Of a DNA stretch of 64,000 nt, positions 7,115-14,781 are shown in pieces. The DNA is from AC-32 sp963736055 (GTDB taxonomy: Bacteria; Actinomycetota; Thermoleophilia; Gaiellales; Gaiellaceae): positions 1,302,001 to 1,366,000 of the forward strand of contig CAVTNM010000008.1 of NCBI GenBank assembly GCA_963736055.1, given 5' to 3'. The position numbers and the translations under genes are program-made. The notes under the pieces are model-generated. The model worked only from the letters and a program-made list of their open reading frames with translations. It was not told where the DNA came from and searched no databases. How positions within the stretch are numbered: the stretch's first letter is position 1; the number at the start of each line of letters is the position of its first letter.

Positions 7115-9094
7115 CTAGCCGTCGGTCCGCGAGCGGGCTGCAACCGCGAGCGAGTCGGCGCTCTCGGTGTCGGCTCGCCGCACTCCCGCGGCGGCGTAGG
7201 CGTCTTCCTCGTCCAGGGTTTCGTGCTCGAGGAGCGCCTTCGCGAGTGAATCGAGCTTGTCCCGGTTCTCCCGCAGCAGCGACAGGACCTCCTGATGCGA
7301 TTCCTGGACGATGCGGCGTACCTCCTCGTCGACGAGCCGCTGGGTGTCGGACGAGACCTCTGCGGAGCCCGGGAGGAGCGGGCCCGCGCCGTCGCGCTGG
7401 ATCACGGCGACCGGCCCGATCGCCGGGCTCATGCCCCAGCGGCCGACCATCTGGCGCGCGATCTCGGTGAGCTGCTGGATGTCCGACTCTGCGCCGGTGC
7501 TTATCTCGCCGAAGACGATCTCCTCGGCAGCCCGGCCTCCCAGCGCGACGTTGATCTTCGCCTGTATCTCAGGCTCGCTGTAGTTGAAGCGGTCGCTCTC
7601 GGGGGCGGCGAACGTGACTCCCAGCGCCATGCCACGGGGGATGATCGAGACCTTGCGCACCGGGTCGGCGCCTTCGGTGAGCATGCCGACGATTGCATGG
7701 CCGCCCTCGTGATAGGCGGTCCGCCGCCGGTCCTCGAGGCTCATCAGAACCTGTCGCTCCGCGCCGAGCACGATCCGCTCGAGCGCGTCGGTGAAGTCAG
7801 GCTCCTCCACGACCGCGTGAGCCCGTCGCGCGGCCAGAAGCGCGGCTTCGTTGGCCAGGTTCGCGAGGTCGGCGCCGACCATCCCGGGCGTCGTCGCCGC
7901 GATCCGGCCGAGGTCGACGTCGGGCCCGAGCGGCATATGGCGTGTGTGCACTCTGAGGATCGCCTCGCGGCCGGCGCGGTCGGGCGGCTGCACGGCGACC
8001 CGGCGGTCGAAACGACCCGGGCGAAGCAACGCCGCGTCGAGAACGTCGGGCCGGTTGGTCGCTCCGATCACGATCACGCTGGTGGACGAGTCGAACCCGT
8101 CCATCTCGGTCAGGATCTGGTTCAGGGTCTGCTCGCGCTCGTCGTTGCCCCCGCTGAAGCCTGCGACGCCGGACGTCCGTGACCGGCCGATCGCGTCGAG
8201 CTCGTCGATGAACACGATCGCCGGCGCAGCCTGCTTGGCCTGTTCGAAGAGATCGCGCACGCGGGAGGCACCGACGCCGACGATCGCTTCGACGAACTCG
8301 GATGCGGCGATCGAGAAGAACGGGACATCGGCCTCTCCGGCGACCGCCCTGGCGAGAAGGGTCTTGCCCGTGCCCGGAGGGCCGGCGAGAAGCACGCCAT
8401 GGGGAATCCGGCCGCCGAGCTTTTGGTATTTCTCGGGATGGCGCAGGAAGTCGACGACCTCCGACAGCTCCTCCTTCGCCTCGTCGATCCCGGCAACGTC
8501 GGCGAAGGTGACCCGATCGCCGGACGGTTGATACCGGCTCGCCTTCGAGCGGCCGAACGAGCCGAGAACGTTCTGGACGTTGCCCGCACGCCGAATGAAC
8601 CAGAACAGCAGGAAGAGAAAGAGGATCGTCGGGCCAAAGCCGAGCAGCAGGTTCTGCCACCACGGCGAACCGGTATCCAGGGGCTGCGCGTTGACGACGA
8701 CGCGCTTCTGCTGGAGTAGCCGCGAGAGCGCGTCGGTGTCGGCGAATGCGGGAATCTCGGTACGGAAGCGCGTCGTCGGCTTCGATCCTGCGTACCGTTC
8801 TTTTTGGTTGAAGGTGCCCTGGATCGCCGTGCCCTTCGAGGTGATCTCCTTCACGTGGCTCTCTCTCACCTGCCCGAGGAAGAACGGGCTGTACGGGACG
8901 CGAACCCGCGAGGCAGGCTCCGTCGCCCGTGAGCCGAGGTAGAAGTTGAAGGCCAGCAGCGCGAGCGCGAAGAGGATCCAGCCGCGGCTGATCCGGAACC
9001 GGGGCGGCTGGGTCGGCGGTGGCGGCGTCGGCGACGATCCGCGCGGCGCCGGCGGAGTCGCGTTCGTGTCGCGATCCTCGCGGGTGGCGTTCAC
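7115..9094 (-). CDS. ftsH: ATP-dependent zinc metalloprotease FtsH
   Basis: About 660 residues from GTG at 9094, which has GAGGAG nine bases upstream; an open extension to 9211 lacks a better start. The layout is a proline-rich cytoplasmic leader, transmembrane helix about residues 39-54, periplasmic FtsH_ext domain, second helix about 145-167, AAA+ module with Walker A GPPGTGKT (238-245), Walker B IVFIDELDAIG and GATNRPDVLDAALLRPGRFDRR, then the M41 protease with zinc motif HEGGH (462-466). It degrades misfolded and regulatory membrane proteins as a hexamer. The gene stands alone, convergent with the zinc-finger gene 12 bp away. Confidence 0.95.
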   Translation of the reverse strand: MNATREDRDTNATPPAPRGSSPTPPPPTQPPRFRISRGWILFALALLAFNFYLGSRATEPASRVRVPYSPFFLGQVRESHVKEITSKGTAIQGTFNQKERYAGSKPTTRFRTEIPAFADTDALSRLLQQKRVVVNAQPLDTGSPWWQNLLLGFGPTILFLFLLFWFIRRAGNVQNVLGSFGRSKASRYQPSGDRVTFADVAGIDEAKEELSEVVDFLRHPEKYQKLGGRIPHGVLLAGPPGTGKTLLARAVAGEADVPFFSIAASEFVEAIVGVGASRVRDLFEQAKQAAPAIVFIDELDAIGRSRTSGVAGFSGGNDEREQTLNQILTEMDGFDSSTSVIVIGATNRPDVLDAALLRPGRFDRRVAVQPPDRAGREAILRVHTRHMPLGPDVDLGRIAATTPGMVGADLANLANEAALLAARRAHAVVEEPDFTDALERIVLGAERQVLMSLEDRRRTAYHEGGHAIVGMLTEGADPVRKVSIIPRGMALGVTFAAPESDRFNYSEPEIQAKINVALGGRAAEEIVFGEISTGAESDIQQLTEIARQMVGRWGMSPAIGPVAVIQRDGAGPLLPGSAEVSSDTQRLVDEEVRRIVQESHQEVLSLLRENRDKLDSLAKALLEHETLDEEDAYAAAGVRRADTESADSLAVAARSRTDG

Positions 9095-9270
9095 CGCGCC
9101 GGGCTCCTCACGAAGCAAGACTAACGCCGCGGAGGGACTCGCCGACTTTCCAGGAGCGAAAGGCCCCCAAGGAGGAGAAGCGGGGCAACGGACCGGCCTT
9201 TGCGGCTGCACGCCCGTGCTGACACCAACCCAGGTGGAACGGCCGTTTGCGGGCGGCGACGCCTCGACCG

Positions 9271-9276
9271 TACGAT
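9271..9276 (+). promoter_or_regulatory. candidate -10 box (TACGAT), near-leaderless start
   Basis: TACGAT lies six bases before the ATG of the small membrane protein at 9283. The intervening GGAGCC could also serve as a weak, very close Shine-Dalgarno. Confidence 0.3.
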
Positions 9277-9282
9277 GGAGCC

Positions 9283-9519
9283 ATGAGCGCTGGTGGAGGC
9301 GCGGCAGGGCATGCCGGCACCCTCTATCGGAGGCTGCTGGCGTTCCTGCGGCATCCCCTGCGAACGGTCGAGGCAGAGGCCGAGCATCTGCACGAGGTCG
9401 AGGAGGCGGGCGAGAGCCCGGTGACGCCCTTCATCGCGATCCTGGGAATCATCCTCTTCCTGCTGCCGATCGTGGTCGTGATCGGCGGGCTCGTCTTCGC
9501 GGCGTACTACCTCGCCTGA
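9283..9519 (+). CDS. small single-span membrane protein
   Basis: A 78-residue protein with an N-terminal basic/amphipathic region (LYRRLLAFLRHPLRTVEAEAEHLHEVEEAGES) and one strong C-terminal hydrophobic segment (FIAILGIILFLLPIVVVIGGLVFAAYYLA). The HLHEVEEAGES stretch recalls small actinobacterial membrane proteins found near stress or transport genes, but I do not recognise a named family. It is divergent from ftsH with a 188-bp shared upstream region and convergent with the DUF2269-like pair. Confidence 0.6.
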   Translation: MSAGGGAAGHAGTLYRRLLAFLRHPLRTVEAEAEHLHEVEEAGESPVTPFIAILGIILFLLPIVVVIGGLVFAAYYLA

Positions 9520-9582
9520 AACAGAGGCCTAGCTGTTCGTAGATGGAGCACCGGGAGTTTCTCCGCGGCAAGAAGCTCTGGG

Positions 9583-10047
9583 TCAGTTCGGCTTGCCCGC
9601 CATCGCCCAGACGGCGACGACGTAGGCCGCGAGAAGCACGAGCGACAGCACCAGCGTCGCTCTGAGCAGCCCGGCGCCCTTCCCTTGACGCTGCCGGTAG
9701 ACGCCGACGCCGCCCACGATCAGGGAAACCAGCAGGATCAGGCCGCCGAGGTCGGCGATGACCGCGCCGATGTCGAGCCAGCTCGGCGTGTCGACATTCG
9801 CCGGAAGGTCGTCCCAGCCCTCTTTCGAGCTGATCCACCCGGCGCCGATGCGCATCAGCACCCAGCCCGGCAGCGAGACCGCGAGCAGCGACCAGTACCC
9901 AAGACGGAGGAGCCCCGTGTCGCCACGCGCAAATGCGAGCGCGCTCGCGCCGGTGACGAGCCCACCGACCAGGATCATCGCCCCCAGGACGTGCAGGAAG
10001 AGCGGGAAGTCCCAGCTGTCGGGGCGAACCGCGGCGATGATGGTCAT
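9583..10047 (-). CDS. four-helix integral membrane protein, DUF2269-like
   Basis: 154 residues with about four transmembrane segments: PLFLHVLGAMILVGGLVTGA, LGYWSLLAVSLPGWVLM, IGAVIADLGGLILLVSLIVGG and ATLVLSLVLLAAYVVAVWAMA. A histidine in the first helix and the overall spacing resemble small predicted integral membrane proteins related to DUF2269/CopD-like families. The start ATG overlaps the stop of the upstream gene (ATGA), so the two paralogous-looking membrane proteins are co-translated and may form one complex. Function unknown. Confidence 0.6.
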   Translation of the reverse strand: MTIIAAVRPDSWDFPLFLHVLGAMILVGGLVTGASALAFARGDTGLLRLGYWSLLAVSLPGWVLMRIGAGWISSKEGWDDLPANVDTPSWLDIGAVIADLGGLILLVSLIVGGVGVYRQRQGKGAGLLRATLVLSLVLLAAYVVAVWAMAGKPN

Positions 10048-10523
10048 GCGCCCGGCTTCCAGATCATGTCGATCAGGAGCAGCACGACGGCGAGCGAGGT
10101 CAGGAAGTGCATGAGCAGGCCTTCGGAGGTTCGGTTGAGCGCAAGGAGCTCGTCGCTCGGCCCTGACCGGCCGGCGCCCTGGAGCTCCCGCGCCTTGCTC
10201 GCGCCGCGCATGTACGCCTCTCCCGTGCGCCGTCCGACGCCGTTGGCCAGCACCCAGAGCACGAGCGCCGCCACGATCCAGCCGTCCCAGATGTCGTACC
10301 CGCCGACGGAGAAGGCGAGCCAGAGGCCGAAGACGATCGTCCCCACCGAGCCGATCGCGAAGGCGGCGTTTCCAACTTGGACCACGGACTCGATGCGCAC
10401 CCTCGCTTCGGGCAGGTCCGTCTTTCGCACGGCGACGATCAGGATCCAGAAGAGCACGACGCCCGCGAAGAAGGCGAAGGCGCTGAGCACGTGCAGTGCG
10501 AGCACCCAGTCGTCGAAGCTCAC
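10044..10523 (-). CDS. DUF2269-like integral membrane protein
   Basis: 159 residues from GTG at 10523, opening VSFDDWVLALHVLSAFAFFAGVVLFW, with further hydrophobic stretches AFAIGSVGTIVFGLWLAFSV, IWDGWIVAALVLWVLANGVG and LLMHFLTSLAVVLLLIDMIW. The conserved histidine in helix 1 (LHVLSAF) and four-helix topology match its downstream partner (FLHVLGA), pointing to an ancient duplication; both could bind haem or metal, but that is inference. An AGGA element precedes the GTG. Coupled to the next gene by a 4-bp overlap. Confidence 0.6.
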   Translation of the reverse strand: MSFDDWVLALHVLSAFAFFAGVVLFWILIVAVRKTDLPEARVRIESVVQVGNAAFAIGSVGTIVFGLWLAFSVGGYDIWDGWIVAALVLWVLANGVGRRTGEAYMRGASKARELQGAGRSGPSDELLALNRTSEGLLMHFLTSLAVVLLLIDMIWKPGA

Positions 10524-10807
10524 AACCGGGCATCCTACGAAGGCCCGCAACTGCTAGGCCGGATTCTTGGCGCAGACAGCGCTCCAGCGCGGGTCTTGGG
10601 GATGAGGCCGCCAAAGGTTAGGGAGAACGTTGGGGCGCTTCCACGATGCGAGGCGACTCCGTCGCCTGCAAGATGGAGAGCAACCATGAGCCTCTCGATT
10701 CCACGTCCGCGTCAACGACGAGCTGACCGGCGAGCAAGTGCCTGGTGTGGAATCGATGCGACGCGGACACCGTTGGAAACGACCATGAGTTCGACCAAGG
10801 AGCGGTG

Positions 10808-13015
10808 ATGACTACGAACGAGGAAGCAGCGAAGCAGGGGGCGCTGGCGCGCCTCGCCCTGGGGATCATGCACCACCGCCGAATCGTGGCGGTTGCCTGG
10901 ATCGTCCTCACGATCTTCGGAGCTTTTTCGGCCCAGCAGGTGTCGAAGCGTTGGCTGGAGCAGTTTTCGATTCCAGGTTTCTCGGCGTACGAGGCCAACC
11001 AGCGGACGCTGCAGATCTTCGGCACGGGAGCGCAGGCCCCGAACATCGCCGTGGTGCGCGTCAAGGGCGACGTGACAAAGAGCGCACCCGCCCGCCAGAC
11101 TCTGGCTCGGGTCTCGCAGGAGTTCCCGGCGTTTCGCACCTCGTCGTACTTCACCACCGGAAGCCTCGCCTACGTTTCGAACGACCGGCACACGGCTTTT
11201 GCGACCTTTTATCCGCCCGGCCGGCCGAGCTTCAGCTCCGACGCGCACTTCAAGGACATCCGTGCCGCTCTCGTGGCGGCTGCGCCGCCCGGCGTCGAGA
11301 CGCACGTGACCGGACGCGACGCCCTCTACGACTCGCAGGGCAGCGAGTCGGGCGGGCCGAGCGTGCTGACCGAGGCCTTGATCGGAGGAGTCGGCGCCCT
11401 CGTCATCCTCCTGTTCGTCTTCGGGACGATCCCGGCGATGTTGACCCCGCTCCTCATCGCGGTCGCGTCGATCCTGAACACCTTCACGCTGATCTGGGCG
11501 CTGACGTACATCACCGACGTCTCGATCATCGTCCAGTTCCTGGTCGCGCTCGTGGGTCTCGGGGTGGCGATCGACTACGCGCTGCTGATGATCTTCCGCT
11601 TCCGAGACGAGTTACGGCACGGCCGGGACGTCGAGTCGGCCGTCGTGGAGACCATGACGCACGCAGGCCGCTCGGTGATCGTCTCGGGCACGACGGTCGC
11701 GATCGGCCTGGTCTCGATGGTGATCATCCCTGTCCCGGTCATCCGCTCGATCGGGATCGGCGGCATGTTGATCCCGGTGGTCTCCGTTGTCGTAGCGATC
11801 ACCTTGCTGCCCGCGCTGCTGTCGCTGCTCGGCCACCGCATCAACTCGATCCGGGTCATGCCGAAGCGCATCGTCGAGGGCTCGGACCGTGAGGCCGGGT
11901 TCTGGTGGCGCTGGGCTCATCTGGTCATGCGTCGGCCGATTGCGGTCGGGGCCGCCGGACTGGTGATCGTGGCGCTGCTGTTGGTGCCGGCCGCGAGGCT
12001 GAATCCGGCCGAGGCGCAGGCCAAGGACCTCGCGGGCGCCAGGACCGCGGACGCCGTGGTCGGCTTCAACGAGCTCGCGAAGTCCGGGATCTCCGCAGGT
12101 GCGGTGAAGCCGTTCGTGATCCTGGTGGAGCACAATCCAGGGCCTCAGGCTCTGCGCACGGTGGTGTCGAAGCTCGAGTCGACGCCGGGAATCTCGGGCG
12201 CTTCCGCGCCCCTCGCCTGGCGCAAGGGCGACAACGCCCTGGTCGAGGCCATCCCCTCGCAGGACGGCGCGGCAAAGCCTGTCCGCCATACGATCTCGGA
12301 TCTGCAGCATGACGTGCTGCCGCAGCTGGAGAGCCAGATCGGAGGGAACGTGAGCCTGACCCTGGGCGGCGTCGCGGCGGAGGACCGCGACTTCGTGCAC
12401 GCGGTCTACGGCAAGTTCCCCTACGTGCTGGCCTTCGTGATCCTGCTCACCTTCGTGCTGCTGATGCGCGCCTTCCGCTCGGTCTTCCTCGCCGTGAAGG
12501 CCGTCATCCTCAACCTGATCTCCCTGGCGGCCGCCTTCGGGATCATCGTGTTCATCTTCCAGGAGGGCCACGGCGCGGAGGCGATCTGGCACGTGCACCC
12601 GACCCACGCGATCATCTCCTGGATCCCGCTGATGATCTTCGCCTTCCTCTACGGGCTATCCATGGACTACGAGGTCTTCATGGTCTCGCGGATGCGCGAG
12701 GCCTACGACGAGACGGGAAAGACGAAGGAGTCGATCGCGCTCGGGCTCGCCCGCACCGGCAAGCTGGTGACGAGCGCGGCGCTCGTGCTGATGTTCGCGT
12801 TCTTCGTGCTCTCCACGAGCCCGGGCACCGACATCAAGCAGTTCGGGATCGGGCTCGCGGCGGGGATCATCTTCGACGCCACCGTGATCCGGGCCCTCCT
12901 TGTGCCCTCGATCATGGCCGTGGCCGGGCGCTGGAACTGGTGGCTGCCGCAGCCCGTGGCCCGGGCGCTGTTCGTGCGTCGCCCGCAACCGGCGTTCGAT
13001 GAGCCGGGTGGCTAG
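10808..13015 (+). CDS. MMPL-family RND transporter
   Basis: 735 residues with the two-fold repeat of MMPL/RND exporters: TM1 (HHRRIVAVAWIVLTIFGAFSA), a large extracytoplasmic loop (FSIPGFSAYEANQRT to VTGRDALYD), a five-helix bundle with the conserved LVGLGVAIDYALLMIFRFRDEL, then a second TM1, loop and bundle with FLYGLSMDYEVFMVSRMREAY. The Asp-Tyr pairs in these two segments are the proton-relay positions of the family. Members export lipids or hydrophobic compounds; substrate unknown. ATG is preceded by AAGGAG. No membrane-fusion or regulator gene is adjacent; the DyP peroxidase follows after 23 bp and may be co-transcribed. Confidence 0.88.
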   Translation: MTTNEEAAKQGALARLALGIMHHRRIVAVAWIVLTIFGAFSAQQVSKRWLEQFSIPGFSAYEANQRTLQIFGTGAQAPNIAVVRVKGDVTKSAPARQTLARVSQEFPAFRTSSYFTTGSLAYVSNDRHTAFATFYPPGRPSFSSDAHFKDIRAALVAAAPPGVETHVTGRDALYDSQGSESGGPSVLTEALIGGVGALVILLFVFGTIPAMLTPLLIAVASILNTFTLIWALTYITDVSIIVQFLVALVGLGVAIDYALLMIFRFRDELRHGRDVESAVVETMTHAGRSVIVSGTTVAIGLVSMVIIPVPVIRSIGIGGMLIPVVSVVVAITLLPALLSLLGHRINSIRVMPKRIVEGSDREAGFWWRWAHLVMRRPIAVGAAGLVIVALLLVPAARLNPAEAQAKDLAGARTADAVVGFNELAKSGISAGAVKPFVILVEHNPGPQALRTVVSKLESTPGISGASAPLAWRKGDNALVEAIPSQDGAAKPVRHTISDLQHDVLPQLESQIGGNVSLTLGGVAAEDRDFVHAVYGKFPYVLAFVILLTFVLLMRAFRSVFLAVKAVILNLISLAAAFGIIVFIFQEGHGAEAIWHVHPTHAIISWIPLMIFAFLYGLSMDYEVFMVSRMREAYDETGKTKESIALGLARTGKLVTSAALVLMFAFFVLSTSPGTDIKQFGIGLAAGIIFDATVIRALLVPSIMAVAGRWNWWLPQPVARALFVRRPQPAFDEPGG

Positions 13016-13038
13016 AGCCGAGCTCGGCGCGCTTGACG

Positions 13039-13944
13039 ATGAGCAACCCTCAAGGCGGAATCTTCGCGCTCGGGACGGCGTCACACGCCTACGTCGAGTT
13101 CGACGTCTCTGACCCTCGAGACGCTCCTGCGCTCGTGCGGACGATCGCCTCGTTGCGTGAGCCGAGGACGACGATGGGCGGGGTCAACCTCGTGGCCGGT
13201 TTCAGACCGGAGCTCTGGAGAGACATCGCGCCCGACGGCGCGCCTGCGGACGTCGAGGGGTTCAACGAGGATGTGGTCGGCGTGGATGATTTTGCGATGC
13301 CGGCCACGCAGCACGATGCCGTGCTCTGGATCTCGGGTGCTGCCTACGACGTCGTCTTCGACACTGCCCGCGGGGCCATCGCCGAGGTTCGAGAGCTGGC
13401 GTCGGTCGCCGAGGAGACCTCGAGCTGGCCGTATCGACACGATCGCGACCTGACCGGCTTCATCGACGGGAGCGAGAATCCCACGCTGACCGATGCGCCC
13501 GGGCTGACACTCGTGCCCGAGGGGCGTCCCGGGGCGGGAGGGACGATCCTGCTCCTGCAGAAGTGGGCCCATGACGCCGTCGCCTGGGAGGCCCTCTCAG
13601 ACGCCGAGCAGGAGCTGGTGATCGGCCGGATGAAGCCGGACAGCGTCGAGCTCGAGGACAAGCCTGGAGACTCGCACGTCGCGCGTACCGACCAGGACGA
13701 CTTCGGCAAGATCTTCCGGCGGAACATGCCGTACGGCACCGTCACCGATCACGGCACGATGTTCGTCGGCTTCGCTTCCGAGCAGCGTCCGCTGAGCGAC
13801 ATGCTGAAGAGCATGGCCGGCGTCGGAGGCGGCCCCCGCGACGCGCTCACCCTGTACACGCGGGCCGTGACCGGTGCGTACTACTTCGTCCCGGCAACGG
13901 AAGGACTGCGTCGAGTCTCGAACGGGAGTCCGGATAGCGGCTAG
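13039..13944 (+). CDS. Dyp-type haem peroxidase
   Basis: About 301 residues from ATG. The family hallmark GxxDG appears as LTGFIDGSENPTL (distal Asp), with the second-domain segment DSHVARTDQDDFGKIFRRNMPYG providing the proximal histidine and conserved arginine, and GTMFVGFASEQRPLSDMLKSM near the end. The length fits class B (YfeX-like) enzymes, which oxidise dyes, phenolics and Mn(II) with peroxide. No signal peptide or encapsulin gene is visible, so it is predicted cytoplasmic. Given the aromatic catabolism genes further along, a role in phenolic oxidation is possible but unproven. It lies 23 bp after the MMPL transporter. Confidence 0.88.
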   Translation: MSNPQGGIFALGTASHAYVEFDVSDPRDAPALVRTIASLREPRTTMGGVNLVAGFRPELWRDIAPDGAPADVEGFNEDVVGVDDFAMPATQHDAVLWISGAAYDVVFDTARGAIAEVRELASVAEETSSWPYRHDRDLTGFIDGSENPTLTDAPGLTLVPEGRPGAGGTILLLQKWAHDAVAWEALSDAEQELVIGRMKPDSVELEDKPGDSHVARTDQDDFGKIFRRNMPYGTVTDHGTMFVGFASEQRPLSDMLKSMAGVGGGPRDALTLYTRAVTGAYYFVPATEGLRRVSNGSPDSG

Positions 13945-14032
13945 GACATCGCGAACAGGGAGAGACCGACCGACGCGGTCTACTTACCCGGCTGAAGAGG
14001 CGGCCCTGCCGGCCGGAGAGCACAATCTGCCG

Positions 14033-14719
14033 ATGATCGGAACCGAGCTGCACGAGGAACAGGTCGAGTCCACCTGGGAGGCCGCGCCCGCGGTCGCCGT
14101 CGTGATCGCCTCTCAGCTGCTGCTCGCCTTCGTCAGCCGCAGCCAGGGTTGGACGCTCTGGGAGCTCCCCTGGTGGGTGTGGCTGATTCCGGTCGGCCCC
14201 GAGCTCGCGCTGCTCCTTCCGCTCGCCTTGCATCGGCCTCGCCGGCGGCTGGAGCAGGCAGGTCGGCGCCGTATGGCGGCCGTCGCGCTGCTCGGCTTCA
14301 TCAGCCTCGCGAACGCGCTGCTCCTGGTCGCCGTGATCGGCTCGCTCATCGAAGGCACCGAGAAGAGCGGTGGCCAGCTCCTGCTGAAGGCGATCACCCT
14401 CTGGGGCACCAACGTGATCACGTACGGGCTCTGGTTCTGGGAGGTCGATCGAGGGGGCCCCGTGCGCAGGCTTCGATCCGACGCGCCTCTGCCCGACTTC
14501 CAGTTCCCCCAGATGGAGAATCCGCAGTTTGCGGCGCCTGACTGGCAACCGCAGCTGGTCGACTACGTCTACGTCTCGCTGACCAACTCGATCGCCTTCT
14601 CGCCTACCGACGCGATGCCTCTCACGCGCCGCGCGAAGCTGCTGATGCTCTCGGAATCCACGATCTCCGCGGTGACCGTCCTGCTCGTCGCAGCGCGCGC
14701 CGTCAACATCTTCACCTAG
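14033..14719 (+). CDS. integral membrane protein, DUF1345-like C-terminus
   Basis: 228 residues with four or five transmembrane segments (VAVVIASQLLLAFV, WVWLIPVGPELALLLPLAL, MAAVALLGFISLANALLLVAV, LWGTNVITYGLWFWEV, LLMLSESTISAVTVLLVAARAV). The final segment, DYVYVSLTNSIAFSPTDAMPLTRRAK, resembles DUF1345 proteins, where a short re-entrant stretch precedes the last helix; this recalls ion-channel pores but no function is known. GGAG lies upstream of the ATG. Same direction as, and 62 bp before, ppk1. Confidence 0.62.
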   Translation: MIGTELHEEQVESTWEAAPAVAVVIASQLLLAFVSRSQGWTLWELPWWVWLIPVGPELALLLPLALHRPRRRLEQAGRRRMAAVALLGFISLANALLLVAVIGSLIEGTEKSGGQLLLKAITLWGTNVITYGLWFWEVDRGGPVRRLRSDAPLPDFQFPQMENPQFAAPDWQPQLVDYVYVSLTNSIAFSPTDAMPLTRRAKLLMLSESTISAVTVLLVAARAVNIFT

Positions 14720-14768
14720 CCCATCGCTTCGAGCGGCCGCGGCGCCGAAAACAATCGCTTCGGTCAAC

Positions 14769-14774
14769 TACTCT
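14769..14774 (+). promoter_or_regulatory. candidate -10 box (TACTCT), leaderless start
   Basis: TACTCT is exactly seven bases upstream of the ppk1 GTG start and there is no Shine-Dalgarno, the same arrangement seen at 3421. Confidence 0.35.
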
Positions 14775-14781
14775 GAGTGCT

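Noticed and set aside
10686..10808. 40-codon leader peptide ahead of the MMPL transporter
   Set aside because: It has GGAGAG at a fair distance and ends as TGATG on the transporter start, but its composition is unlike real peptides and the competing frame in the same DNA looks no worse; not supported enough.
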